Assembly: GCA_020744425.1 (NCBI GenBank)
Contig: JAGMUV010000056.1
Location: 1 to 64,000 of the forward strand
DNA length: 64,000 nt
Source of the DNA: Dactylonectria macrodidyma
Taxonomy: Eukaryota; Ascomycota; Sordariomycetes; Hypocreales; Nectriaceae
Direction: 5' to 3'
A program made the position numbers and the translations under genes. Positions 41,118 to 51,838 of the stretch are shown one piece after another. The notes beneath the pieces were generated by a model, which was given only the letters and a program-made list of their open reading frames with translations, ran no database searches and was not told the origin of the DNA. Position 1 is the first letter of the stretch, and each line of letters starts with the position of its first letter.

Positions 41118-43153
41118 ATGACCTCCCTCCCCATCGCCCTCAACGCTTCGGCTCTCCAGACCTCTTCCACTATCCTTCAGATTATTGACCGGTATCGTAT
41201 GGTCAGTTCGCCCAGCATTGACAACAGGGCTGATGAATCCGCCCTCAAATTCATTGCCCTCACCTACACCCACGTCAAGGCTGGACGGCCGGTGCCTTTG
41301 TGCCTCCCGGCATTCCCATTCAAGTCTCCCAACTCAGTCAGCAAGGTTCTAGGAAACCTCCCAGACAAGGCAGAAGAGTTTAGCCTCGCTCGATTGAATG
41401 GTCTTTGCCAGGCTATTGGTGATGTGTATACCCCTGGCGCAAAGCTGACCATCATTTCTGATGGACTCGTATATAACGGTAAGCCTCGAGGACATATCCT
41501 CAAAGGAACAGTGTTAATTTCTTCAAGATTTGCTTGGTGTGCCCGATAAGGATGTTTGGGCCTATGGCAAAATCCTTCGAGAGCTCGCTATTACTAAGGG
41601 CTTTAAGCACATCTCCTTCTCACGACTTCGGGATCTTGTCAACATTGAGCTTCCCACTGAGTTCAATGAGATGACATATGTCGCAAATGCGTCAAACTTC
41701 CGCCGTGCCTTGCTCAATAGCTTTTCCCGGCCTGATTGGAGCTGGGAGGAAGCCCGTCAAAGCGAGGATGTCTGCATGACCTACCGTGGCTACATCAAGT
41801 TTCTCCAGCTCGATTTGGAGAATGTCTATCCCCTGAAGGAAGACCGCACAAAGTCCAAGTACAAGCAGGGAATTGAGTACATTGCCAAGCAAATGATAGT
41901 TCGAGGAGATGTAAACTCGAAAAGCCTTCAATATCTGACTTGACTAATTCTCTCTTTAGGCATTCGCCAATGCAGTCCGAGCGAAGTACATAGACCACAT
42001 TCGGTTGTCCATCCATCCATCGACCGGAGCATCCAAACTATCCCTCAACCTCCTCCCTACCGACACCTTCTACACAACTCCGTGGCACTTCACCATTGTC
42101 TTCAGACTCGATGGTACCACTACCACGGGCCCGCGAGCCGAGTTTGAAAAAGACGACATGCTTGAGCTAATCTACGAGAATGGCCACCCAAGCTACTACC
42201 GTGAGAAGTCCGATCTGCTGTCCTGGGCTGAAGAGAAGGGCGGCATCACTTGCGAGCCTATCTACCCAGCTGGATTGACGATCCGACCTGCCAAGGGCCA
42301 TGGAGCTCTGACGATGCACGATATCGACCCCAAGAAAGTCCGTGCTCTATCAGAGATCAATTCTCCTATCATCTTGCGCGGCTTTGTGAAGAGACCCGAA
42401 AAGCAGGCATTTATTAAGAAGTCGTATGAGTTTGGCGAGCCCCTTCCCTGGAAGTTCGGTCTCCTGCTCGAGGTCAAAGACCGCGGTGCGGACACGCGCG
42501 GTCTGAACAATGTACTTTCGGCTGAATGGATGCCGTTCCACTATGATGGCTTGTTTAAGACCATCAAGAAAGTTGACGAAGCTACCAACGAAGAGGTCTT
42601 AGTCCCAACACCGCCTCAGTAAGTATATACACTCCCATCGCCCAAAGCCCGTTTCCATTCCGTTGCTGACTCTAAGTGCCTCGATAGGTTTCAATTCTTC
42701 CACGCTCCCACAGCGTCTCCTTCAGATACTGGATTTACCCTCTTTTCATCATCCACCTTGCTGTTCAAGTACCTCCCGTCCTGGCTTACTGTCGAGAAGC
42801 TGTCCACAATGACCTGGTCTGTATCAACTTCGTCATTTGACTCGACAACCTTGAAGGGTCTCCCATTGGTCATCAAGCACCCGACAACCGGAGTACCATG
42901 CATCCGATATCACGAGCCTTGGCCACAGAGCAAGACCAGCTTTGATGCCACGAGCGTGACGATTGACGACAATGACGACAGTGAGATGATTTGCGATGCC
43001 ATCACCGCGCTGCTGCACGACCGACGAGTCGCATTCTACCACGCCTGGGAGAAAGGTGATTTGCTGGTTAGCGACAACGTCCTGATGATGCACACGCGCA
43101 GCGACTTCACTGCGGGAAGCGACCGGGAGCTCTGGCGTATTCATTTTGACTAA
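41118..43153 (+). CDS. Isocyanide synthase - dioxygenase fusion (DIT1/PvcA domain plus TauD-like domain), XanB-like
   Basis: Four exons (41118-41478, 41528-41910, 41960-42618, 42688-43153) with GT-AG introns of 49, 49 and 69 nt give 622 residues with no defect. Residues about 20-330 are the isocyanide synthase (DIT1/PvcA) domain: FPFKSPNSVSKVLG, LTIISDGLVYND, DVWAYGK, then LRLSIHPSTG. The C-terminal half is a TauD/TfdA-type Fe(II)/2-oxoglutarate oxygenase with FHYDG (the H-x-D iron ligands), a distal His in NVLMMHTRSDF and Arg in RELWRIHF. The family turns the amino group of an aromatic amino acid into an isonitrile; the two-domain form is that of xanthocillin synthase XanB in Aspergillus fumigatus. 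It lies 426 bp upstream of a bZIP gene on the same strand, as expected for a small cluster. Product identity is inferred. Confidence 0.85.
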
Positions 43154-43579
43154 GATCTTAACAAGCTATAAGATTAGTACATTATCTCATAGTCCTTGCA
43201 GTAAAGCCTATCCCTCCCTTATCTCTTTCCGACGCTATATATGCAAATATCTCAACAGCCAGTAGCCTATACAACGCCGCTCCTAGACTAAACGCACTGC
43301 CGGAATGTAGCAGTCCCCCAGGCCCCGGAGTAGCCTCAATTGAGCCGCTGGCTGCCAAGATATTCGCGTGCGCAGCGCCGGGCACTTATCAGGTGGCAGC
43401 TATGTAATCTCATACGATTTCCCGAAATTACTCCGCAAAACGACCCCACGATAAGTTCTGCTTATCAACAAGCGAGGAACCAAGTCACCGAGGGCTTGTT
43501 CTTTGACGAAGCAATCGGCACCTCCCCGATCTCGACAGAGGTCAGTCTCGGGTTTCCCCAACCTCCACCCCAATATATC

Positions 43580-45019
43580 ATGGCAGCCAAGATCCCCGAG
43601 GAGTATGGACCCTCCCGGGTTGTAATGCCGACCGTAGAACGCGAAAATAAACCGCCCCGCCGACCCCGAAACCGACAGAAATCGCAAGAAAGTTCAAGCC
43701 TGTTAGAAACCGGTGCCTCCGCACTCATTTCAGATATACCGAAACCAAGAAAACGAGGCCGGAAACCCAAAGTCGAACCTAAAGAGTCTCCCAAGGCACG
43801 TCGAAAGCAAAAGGGGGAGAGCAATTACGATGAGGATCTTCCTAAGGACCCCCGGGGACGGCGCATCCTCGAACGCAATAGAATCGCTGCTACTATGTGT
43901 CGTCTGCGCAAACAGGATGAAACGTCAGCACTCGCCTCCCGTGAGCAGGCCATGGAGGATCAGAACCGATACCTCTTAGCCTGTTTCAACCAGCTGACTA
44001 CCGTGATCTACCACTTGAAGACCCAGCTCTTGCATACTGATTGCAACTGCGCTCTCATCCAGAAATACATTGCAGACGAAGCGAGAAAGTCTGTCGATGG
44101 CCTCTTATCTTGCTCTTCGGCCTTTCAACTCCCTGACGGACTCACACCCCCACACCACAGGGGCTCAAGCGGCAACAGAACAAGGGGAACGGATTCCTTG
44201 AGCATCCAAACGCCTGAGATGGAAAGTGCCCCGCCAACATGGACCAACCCTTTTCAGCAAGGCTCAAGGTCGCCAGAAGCTGGAGATAATTTATTTGATA
44301 TGGTATTAGAGCCATTCCAAAAAGGCCCACTCCCGGTGCCAAGCCAGGACTGGCGCGAGAACGGGATCAACCGCGAATTTGCCCAATACTTTCCCCAGGT
44401 TGATAAGAGCCTCTCTCGACAATGGCCAGCTGCTAGCTTCCTCATTGGTCCGCGGGCTGAAAGCGACGGGCTCCGAAACCCTCCGGAGAAATCAGTTAAA
44501 TCTACGACCCAATATATCAGCTACGCCTATGGGCCTATTTCTGATGCGGAAACACGCTCGCCCCCAGGATCCTCACCGCCTGAGCTGACTGCGGATGTCG
44601 ACACACTAACCCCGGCGGCCCTGACCACCAAATCTGTACCGCACCCAGGGACGCCTCGGTCGCAGGAAGCGTCAGTTTTCGGAAACGCAAAGTGCACCAG
44701 TTCATTTCGAGACTGCAATTCAGATGGATCTGCATTTACCGATGACCTGCCGCTTGAGGCGAAAATGCTGCTGGTAGACAGTGGTCAGAGTGACGCGGTT
44801 GGCCCGACCTTATATGACCAGCAATGGATAGACGAAAACGCAGCGTTGAGTAATGAGGTATCTAAGATTGTCAAAGTGCAGGATGCACACTGCGCAGTCT
44901 ATGTAGACAGTCTGGATTCGATGAACTGGGGCCCGGTGCCTCAACCGAATATCTACGCAGATGATCCCTCCTGGAATACATTCGTCAATGTCAACGCATG
45001 GGAAAACGATGAACCATGA
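43580..45019 (+). CDS. bZIP transcription factor, probable regulator of the isocyanide gene
   Basis: The frame is open from 43340, but the first ATG is at 43580 (MAAKIPEEYG), giving 479 residues; an upstream spliced exon is possible because the preceding 80 codons also look protein-like. An AT-hook-like RKRGRKPK lies N-terminal. The bZIP basic region is RRILERNRIAATMCRLRKQD, followed by a leucine-zipper-like helix and the CNCALIQKYI motif seen in fungal ATF/CREB-type factors. The rest is long, Pro/Ser-rich and acidic, as in an activation region. It is nuclear. In A. fumigatus the xanthocillin cluster also has a bZIP factor (XanC) near xanB, so the pairing supports both calls. Confidence 0.8.
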   Translation: MAAKIPEEYGPSRVVMPTVERENKPPRRPRNRQKSQESSSLLETGASALISDIPKPRKRGRKPKVEPKESPKARRKQKGESNYDEDLPKDPRGRRILERNRIAATMCRLRKQDETSALASREQAMEDQNRYLLACFNQLTTVIYHLKTQLLHTDCNCALIQKYIADEARKSVDGLLSCSSAFQLPDGLTPPHHRGSSGNRTRGTDSLSIQTPEMESAPPTWTNPFQQGSRSPEAGDNLFDMVLEPFQKGPLPVPSQDWRENGINREFAQYFPQVDKSLSRQWPAASFLIGPRAESDGLRNPPEKSVKSTTQYISYAYGPISDAETRSPPGSSPPELTADVDTLTPAALTTKSVPHPGTPRSQEASVFGNAKCTSSFRDCNSDGSAFTDDLPLEAKMLLVDSGQSDAVGPTLYDQQWIDENAALSNEVSKIVKVQDAHCAVYVDSLDSMNWGPVPQPNIYADDPSWNTFVNVNAWENDEP

Positions 45020-45157
45020 GCACCAGATGATACGCATTATACCCCCTCATAATTTTACGACTTTGGCGTATGCTTTATTTTTTATACTACATAACGCGAT
45101 ATCGGTCCAGATATTGGGGCGACCGAGTTATCGAAGGAGGCGAAGAAAAGCGGCCGT

Positions 45158-45679
45158 CTACGCCAGACGATCCAGATGGGGATGGGCACTCCGGGGGGGG
45201 GCACGGACCGGAGGCGGAGAGGAGTAGTTTGATGTTGTCTTATAGTCCCAAGACGGTTTCCGCTTCAGCAACCAGGTATCAAGCTTCTGAATATCATGCG
45301 CCTACGCAAATTCGATTAATTAAACTGGCCCCTTTAATAGATTTTGCACTAAATCACCGAACTCACGTTAATAGCAAGAGTGAGAAGTGGTGAACCTGTA
45401 AGTTTCCCAGATAAAACACCTGTACCGCAGTGTGGGCAGAATTTGTAATGTGTTGTCTTGGAGCCGAACGCGTAGCTTGTCAGGGCGTCCTCATCGCCCT
45501 TGGTGGGCCTGAACTTCCCGGGAATAGAGGGGAAGACCCAGAGATAACCATTCTTAGAGCAAAAGCTGCAGTTGCATTCGTTCACGGCTGATCACAGGGA
45601 GGTCGACCTCGTAGACGAACGTGCTGCAGTGGCAGTTACTGCTGTAGGTTTTGAGGGGTTGTTGAGCCGTGTCGACCAT
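45158..45679 (-). pseudogene. GFA/CENP-V domain (glutathione-dependent formaldehyde-activating-like) gene, one frameshift
   Basis: The ATG at 45679 gives MVDTAQQPLKTYSSNCHCST, then FVYEVDLPVIS. Near 45588 the frame must shift by one base to reach NECNCSFCSKNGYLW. The next exon carries YAFGSKTTHYKFCPHCGTGV, the second zinc site of the family, and LTLAINV before a donor gtgagt. A last exon from about 45299 (AHDIQKLDTWLLK) to the TAG at 45158 is plausible. These enzymes bind zinc through the Cys motifs; substrates are often unknown. The single frameshift suggests loss of function, unless it is a sequencing error. Confidence 0.6.
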
Positions 45680-46728
45680 TGCTGTGGTTCAGCATGTGGG
45701 ATGTTTTGGTGAGATTGAGAGACGGAATGGAAAGCGGGGAGAAGGGGGGTAAGGATGAGTGAGTGGTATTTAAATAGCCTAGGGTTAGATCATGCTGGAC
45801 CTGCGGTTTTACGTTGCTCCAGGACTGCAGTAAGAGAATGGAAAAACAAGATTGATTAGTTGGGCGATGGTCAGCATCAGCTCAATAACGCCGCTCCTGG
45901 CTTCCTTCCGTCCACATGAGCCTAGAATGATGCGCGATCCCCATAAACGAATCTGACCACTCCTCCATTGCTGATATGAGCTACTAGACTTGGGCTTTGG
46001 AGGCACTGGGTCCCTCAAATCTCCATAGCCAATATATGCTGTGTCACAGCCGTTGAGCATGGGCAATTCCCATGCGTACAGACCCCGAGTTGGATAAACC
46101 GGGACGGAGACCATCAACTGCGGTCGGGCTCTCTCTCAATTGGCATATGAACTAAGACACTGATTTGCTGATGCTCGGGCAGCCGGACCCCCAAAGTTCC
46201 CGTCTCTCCGTTGCGGACTCCGTCAACATCCCGATCCAACAGATACCGAAATCCTTTCCACATGTTTCGGTGGGATAGCCATCCGTAGTGAAACTAATTT
46301 TGGCTATATTTGTTATCGCATGGGCCATTTAGAAGGGTTTAAGACGCAAGGATTATCTCTGTTCCTCACAAACATCTCCCCACCGCCCCACCAAAGCCCT
46401 ACGGGTGTATAAGGTGCCATGGAATCAATACTGAATTCGGTCTCAGGTGGACAGATTACGAAAGACCCTGGATTGCGACACGACAGTGGATACGCAGGAG
46501 CTCAAACACCACACCCTCCCAGCGCCAGGGGCACCTAGCGCCCAATGCCTTCCAGATCACACCCGCCGTGAGCCTCGTTCCGAAAGGCGTTGGCGATTGG
46601 CTCGACTTCGTTCTCGTCGAAATGAGCGACCATTTCGCTTGAAGAGCAGATATACCTATTGAACAAAAGGCAGCAGGATCAACCAGTCTTGATTGCATAT
46701 CAAGTTCTAAATGTAGCTAGGCCATCTT
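45680..46728. other. Intergenic, nothing recognised
   Basis: Short antisense frames only. One near 46456-46698 faintly resembles dehydrogenase N-terminal sequence but cannot be supported. Confidence 0.35.
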
Positions 46729-47330
46729 CTATTCCGATCCCATAACCAGGACACTTCGAAACCTGACCTTGTTCTGAATCATTGTATCCAGCGCTTCTTG
46801 AGCGTTATCGAGAGAGAAACGTTCAATAAGACAAGTTACCCCATGCGTCCGCGCGAAATCGATTGCGTCTTCGCAGTCCAAAGCATGCCCACTAGGCCAA
46901 CCATGAACAGACGCGGCTTTTGCAATCAGATCAAAAGCTGTTGATCTCAAGCTGGCCCGCCGGCGCGAGCACGCAAAGCTTTCCAGCTGCCCTAAGTGCC
47001 CCCGTGAGAGGAGCAATGGATTTGGGGTTGGGTGCTGTGGCAATAATGAGTGCGGCACCACCCAACTCCTTGAGTGCTTTGATAGGATCAACTTTGCTGG
47101 AGTTGATAAACTCGTGCGCTCCGAGTTACAAGGCAAGGTCTCGTTTGTCTGGACCAGAGCTGAGAGCCGCAACCTTGTATCCCATTTTGTTGGTGTACTG
47201 AATTGCCAAATGACCTAATCCGCCAATGCCCTGAATAGCAACAAGGTTTCCTTGTTCAATTTTCATCTTGCGGATGCTGTTGAAAACTGTGACGCCAGCG
47301 CAGAGCGCATGGTGTTCCATTTTATATTAA
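46729..47330 (-). pseudogene. Zinc-type alcohol dehydrogenase, C-terminal half only
   Basis: The frame begins abruptly at about 47330 with HHALCAGVTVFNSIR, then the NAD(P)-binding motif VAIQGIGGLGHLAIQYTNKMG. TAA at 47128-47126 replaces Gln (or Glu) before LGAHEFI. A frameshift near 46945 separates LAPAGQLEINS from FDLIAKAASVHG. The end, AQEALDTMIQNKVRFRSVL, is family-typical. The N-terminal GroES-like catalytic domain with the zinc ligands is missing. Confidence 0.7.
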
Positions 47331-47334
47331 TTCC

Positions 47335-47795
47335 TCATCTAATTGAGGATGCAAAGGTGCGCCGGTATGCGGCCATCATTTCGTCCTCATCCGGGCGGAA
47401 GACACGGCCCCCTAGCCGCATGATGCGGTACATGAGCAGGTAGGTGGCTAGCTGGAGGGCCAGGCAGGCCGCCACCATGGCCGGGTAGATGTGGTGCAGG
47501 TTATAGGCACGCTCGTCGTCCGGGTCGAGATCGATGAAGGCTTTGGCTCGGCCGCGCGAGTAGACGCCGCTCCTGGGGACACACAATGTCAGTCGATCGT
47601 GTCGGGGATGTAGAGGGCCATGAGCGGTGGCAATAAGGGAGTATTGTGGGAACAGGAACTTACCAGCACCAGCAGGTATTGAAGATTCCAATGGACGAAA
47701 GAATAATGATGGTCAGTGCAGGAATACCAATCAAAGCATCCTTAGCGATCGTCATGTACCAAGCGAACTTGCCCCGATGCTTGTTTACCTATTCT
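47335..47795 (-). pseudogene. C-terminal exons of a membrane protein
   Basis: Two exons (about 47788-47664 and 47572-47335, intron 91 nt) give a span WYMTIAKDALIGIPALTIII, a turn, SGVYSRGRAKAFIDLDPDDE, a second span (AMVAACLALQLATYLLMY) and a basic tail. The 5' side starts at a possible acceptor, and only about 80 bp separate it from the next gene, so upstream exons are lost. The family was not identified. Confidence 0.45.
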
Positions 47796-47871
47796 AGCCC
47801 AGCTCTGTTTAAAAGCTGGCCTGGTTTGTCATTTTGCATTTCCATGAGTCCCCTTGAAAATTTTTTATTCT

Positions 47872-48726
47872 CTATCTAATCGAAAGAACCCGACGAGAAT
47901 CGACTGTTACATTTGACTCAGGAGGTTGAATATGCGGATTAGAGACTGTGTCTGTTACTCTAAAGGCCAGTGCTGGTGTTTGTCGGATGAAGACCGCCAG
48001 TTGATTCAGAATGATGAACTCCACCTTCAACTTAATGCTGTAAATAAGAGGCTTGCAGGCCGTCTCAAGATCAAAGTGATCAGTATACTCCAGGATAATT
48101 AAGACCGAATCCAAGAGTATGTTAATAAAAAAGAGGGTAGCCAGGTGTGCAGCGATCATCCGTCCTTGGGCCCCCCTGAGCGCTATCAGAGTCTGAAAAC
48201 TGTGATAACCGTCCCACAGAAATAAGCCGGAGATGATGGCTTCTTGCATGGAGAATACAACTATTTCGACTCTTTCGTAGATGTGGAAGACGTGGAGGTA
48301 GGGTCCGGGGTTTGTTTGCATAAGAACAAAAATGACTGTTTCTGGGATGTGCAGAGCCAAAGCATTGACAATAATCATGAGAAGAACCAGGCGAATCTTG
48401 ACAGGATTGTCAACGACGAGGTGGAGACGGGACCAGAGCACGACGGACTGTCCAGTGACCATGAGACACCAACCGAGGATAGAAAAGGCGCCCATGGCGG
48501 CGCTCGACGCGATTTGATAGTAGCGAAGCAAGAAGGCGATGGCGTGGGTTGGAATCCCAGTGGCAGCTGCCACCATGCTCCAGAAATACCGCCCCCTCCG
48601 TCGCCGAAATCTAGCAAATATCAAGAAGAAGATCTCGATGGTGTTGTAAAATGCAATGCCAAAAAGCCCGGCCATCAGTCGAGCCTTGAGCGTCGAGAGC
48701 GGCGAAGGGTTCGTCTCGCCGGCCAT
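47872..48726 (-). CDS. Multi-span integral membrane protein, DUF7703-like
   Basis: An intact single-exon frame of 284 residues from the ATG at 48726. Hydropathy suggests seven spans (for example GLFGIAFYNTIEIFFLIFA, FSILGWCLMVTGQSVVLW, IRLVLLMIIVNALALHIPET, MIAAHLATLFFINILLDSVL). Polar features include YYQIAS between spans 2 and 3 and FLWDGYHSFQ. It resembles a fungal family annotated DUF7703, of unknown function, from memory of its layout. The adjoining fragment at 47335-47795 is a different membrane protein. Confidence 0.6.
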   Translation of the reverse strand: MAGETNPSPLSTLKARLMAGLFGIAFYNTIEIFFLIFARFRRRRGRYFWSMVAAATGIPTHAIAFLLRYYQIASSAAMGAFSILGWCLMVTGQSVVLWSRLHLVVDNPVKIRLVLLMIIVNALALHIPETVIFVLMQTNPGPYLHVFHIYERVEIVVFSMQEAIISGLFLWDGYHSFQTLIALRGAQGRMIAAHLATLFFINILLDSVLIILEYTDHFDLETACKPLIYSIKLKVEFIILNQLAVFIRQTPALAFRVTDTVSNPHIQPPESNVTVDSRRVLSIR

Positions 48727-49460
48727 CGAGTCAAGGGCTGGGTTCTTGAGCGTCTAGGTGGTGGGATTTTCGAGTATGAATAGCCTTAATCCAAAGGCTC
48801 GGCTTTTGAGAGGCGGCTGTAGGCCCATCCGGTGTCAGGGAGACATTGAAGCGACATCAAGGCGACTGCAAGGCGGATTGTCGTTCTTGGTTGGAGAAAT
48901 CTTGGACGAGGGGCGGTTTGCAAGAAAGAAATGCCATTCCCCAGAGGATGCGCAAATCACAGTTTCTGATAACAGGTTCGCATTGACGCTCTGTCAGCCG
49001 CTAGTGTCATCCATCAACTTTGATTCGTGCGATTAAGAGGTTGGCGTTGTTAGTTTGGCCATGGCGTATTCGCCTACCCAAGGGGCTTGACTTAGCAGGC
49101 TGACTCTCCACTTACCGAACCGTGTTATAATACAGATTACGAGTTATATATTAAATAGTTGGTTCAATCCGAATATGTACTCAATCGGCGACAATATTAC
49201 TCTTCGATGACTACATGTATCTTTTTTCACGTCCCGAAACCTGACGGTTCTTGTTGGTGGACCGCGTTTGCCGAGCATATGAACATGAATCGCATATGAC
49301 GGGGAGCTTGGCACGTGCGCGGTTAGCACTGGATATCTGACTAGGGCAGTCAATACGCCTCTCCGGAGCCTTACACAAGACGCGGCAGAAAGGCAGGTGC
49401 TGAGCCGGCGTCGCGAGGCCATACACGAGTTGGACGCATGCATACGGGAGATTCAGAACA
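48727..49460. other. Intergenic, nothing recognised
   Basis: Upstream region of the membrane protein. No repeat or gene is seen. Confidence 0.4.
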
Positions 49461-49880
49461 TCCCAGGCCACGAACGCTTCTTACTCGGCCAAGCCACTCC
49501 GGAAATGCAGGAGTGCGCGACGGAAGGTCAAGAGGTTGTCGGGCATGGAACTCCGCCAGCATCAAGTCCACGATTATACATCGACCAGTGCGTTTATCGT
49601 AAAGCACATTGCATGGCTCTGCATCGCAGTGAAGAACGCTATGCTGATACAATCGACTGAGCGCAGTGAGAATCTCGTTAGTAACACCTGTATCGACTTC
49701 GCCCAGCTCTCTCAAGACTGGTCGTCCGCCATAACTAAGGAACATGAAGTGCTCATACACGCCGCTATCGTAGTAGTAGGGCTTGATGAGGTTAACAACC
49801 CCACAGACATACCGGAACGAAATCCTCCTGGAGGTCCCGAAGATGGCTGTATATCTTGTTTTCGTAGCGTATACAGGAGG
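49461..49880 (-). pseudogene. Protein-kinase-like fragment
   Basis: The frame has KPYYYDSGVYEHFMFLSYGG, then the catalytic-loop-like SVLHCDAEPCNVLYDKRTG and IVDLMLAEFHARQP, which correspond to kinase HxDxxxxN and DFG regions in a degenerate fungal kinase-like family. An upstream segment in another frame (NKIYSHLRDLQEDFVPV) fits the N-lobe, so a frameshift lies near 49800. The glycine-rich loop and lysine are not found. It is a remnant. Confidence 0.55.
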
Positions 49881-49909
49881 CTTTTCGATAGGACTGCTGC
49901 TAAGCATTC

Positions 49910-50860
49910 TCATAAACTTTGAAGATATCGAGATGTCGCCATGCTTCCTCGCCTCTCAACCTGTCCACGAGATATCATCTCGTCAAAGCGCGCGGTTTTA
50001 TCGGCATCGTAAAAAAGAAATGCTCTCGTCCAAGCATATGGAACAATTAGAAAGCCAACATGATCGTTCTCGACGGACCACTCTCTCAGTTCACCTAAGC
50101 AAATAATCGGCAACTCTTCCACAAAACGACGAACTTCTTCTGGCGTGGCTATTCGGGCATTTTCTGCACGACCCCCAAAAAGAGAAGCACTGCGCGACTG
50201 CATCATGCGTGGGTCCAGGGCTAAAGTTGATGTCAGCATTTCGTCGGCATGACACCACAAGAGAGGATCCGCAGTGAGTGTTCTCATCAGTTCCATAAGC
50301 AGATGGGTGCTCCTATCCCATTTATCAGAGCCACGGAAGTTAATTGCCGCCGCTTGCGCCCTTTCTTCGAGCTGCTCATTCCAGGTCTCGTAGTGAGTTT
50401 CAGGACATAAAATAAGGCCTCCAGCAGCTAGCAGAGGGAAGGAAGCACCCGCCTCGACTTGAGTAATAAATTGTAACGCGGCCTCCCGTACGACTTCTGG
50501 CTCGTAGTAGGGTATCGGCATATTGTAGGGAGGAAACAGAAAGATGAGAGGTGGCTTACGCGTCGCATAAATTTGTGTAGAAGTATGCTGCGTCGTAGTG
50601 AGAGATGTTTGGCATAGAAAAAGCTGGACACTCGCGTGGTCTTATACCCTAACAACTGTTGTGACAGCGCCATAGCGTCTGTCTGCCTAGCATACCTAGT
50701 AGCGTCAAACTGCAAGGGTGGTCCTTGGTGGCTGGTGTCAACCGGCATGGGTGTACCCACGTCAGACCCCGCGGAAGGATGTCTTGGGCATCGCTGCCAC
50801 GTTGACAAGCAACTTTGTTGGATGTCCATGTCCAGTTTAGTCAAGGCTCCAGTTTTAGCC
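49910..50860 (-). CDS. Uncharacterised gene, two exons
   Basis: The first exon may start at the ATG near 50827 (MDIQQSCLSTW) and includes QLLGYKTTRVSSFFYAKHLS. After a donor (gtaagc) near 50556 the second exon reads VVREAALQFITQVEAGASFP, PETHYETWNEQLEERAQAA, ARIATPEEVRRFVEELPI and FLFYDADKTARFDEMI before TGA at 49910. I do not recognise the family. The acceptor (about 50512) is a guess. The 5' end abuts the terminus of the minisatellite repeat at 50838, which may have disrupted its promoter. Confidence 0.4.
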
Positions 50861-51150
50861 AAACATCCCTGTTTTAGTCAAACATCCCTGTTTTAGTCAA
50901 ATGTCAATGTCCAGTTTTATCAAATGTTCAGTTTTGTAACATCTTGTCAAACATCCAGTTTTACCAACATCCCAGTTTTGCTAAATGTCCAGTTTTATCA
51001 AAGGTCTAAAATGGATGTTAGGGTATCAGGAAGCTCAGCCATAATGTGGTGATACATATGAGGCCTGTGTCAACATAGTGTTTAGTTAAAAACTTGAAAT
51101 CTACAGCCATATAATAAAGAGTACCAGAAATAGAACCACCCTCGCTATTC
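50838..51150 (+). mobile_element. Minisatellite repeat family, deleted short copy
   Basis: It starts AAGGCTCCAGTTTTAGCCAA, continues with a small number of CCCTGTTTTAGTCAAACAT and CCAGTTTTATCAAA units, then ATGGATGTTAGGGTATCAGG through CATAATGTGGTGATA, then CCTGTGTCAACATAGTG and AACTTGAAATCTACAGCC. In the long copy (25690-27348, minus strand) the last two parts are separated by about 1 kb that holds the gene. This is therefore an internal-deletion derivative in the opposite orientation. Confidence 0.55.
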
Positions 51151-51339
51151 TCTTCTACAAAGATAATTATTCACGAAAGGCATCCCTTTGTGTTAACTGA
51201 GGTCCCCTACGAGGGAATGTAGTTAAGGAAATGGGGATACGGTCAGGGTCTGACATATTTAGGTCTGACTAGCATTCGGCCTTATTAGTTTCTTGCTTAT
51301 CCATTTTTTAAACCCCGCTTGCTTGTCTCTGTAGCTAGC
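51151..51339. other. AT-rich spacer
   Basis: Nothing recognised. Confidence 0.4.
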
Positions 51340-51480
51340 TTAAATCGAGGCGGCCTGTGGCTAATGCAAATCGGATTGTTGCTCGAATGGCCTTTATGTT
51401 TAGCATCCATTTTTAGTCATCAGATGATGATTTCCCTCCAAGATAGAAAGGAGATATACTTATAGTAGTAGCCGCGAAGA
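51340..51480 (-). repeat. Decayed LINE fragment
   Basis: The segment GGCCTGTGGCTAATGCAAATCG through ATTTCCCTCCAAGATAGAAA aligns with 12140-12255 of the LINE fragment but has many G-to-A and C-to-T differences, in line with RIP-type mutation of a repeated copy. Confidence 0.5.
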
Positions 51481-51838
51481 TTGTCTGCTAATTGAATATT
51501 AAATAGTTTCCTATATGGGCTATATTAGGGATTATGTAGTGATATACTGTGTGAAGACCTCTTAACATAGAGTAGTCCTAATATTGCCTATCCATTTTTG
51601 GCTCTGGCTGACATGGTAGAAACGTAAGGCATGCTGCTCTGTATATAAAAACACTTAACCACCCCCCCGAACTTTACGTATCGCAACCCTGCAAGCTGTG
51701 TTTATTTAGAATAGGAAAACTATATCTTTTCTCCATCAGATTAGACTGCTAATAAGAATAGAATATATCCTTCCCGCTGATTTCTCTAGTAAGATATAAT
51801 ATGATTAGTTATTTAATACATCTTCTTCTGCTCTAATA
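51481..51838. other. AT-rich spacer, probably decayed repeat
   Basis: No gene. High TA content next to the Fot1-like element. Confidence 0.4.

Noticed and set aside
43340..43579. TTG or earlier start for the bZIP gene
   Set aside because: No ATG in this part. The ATG at 43580 is preferred, though an upstream exon remains possible.
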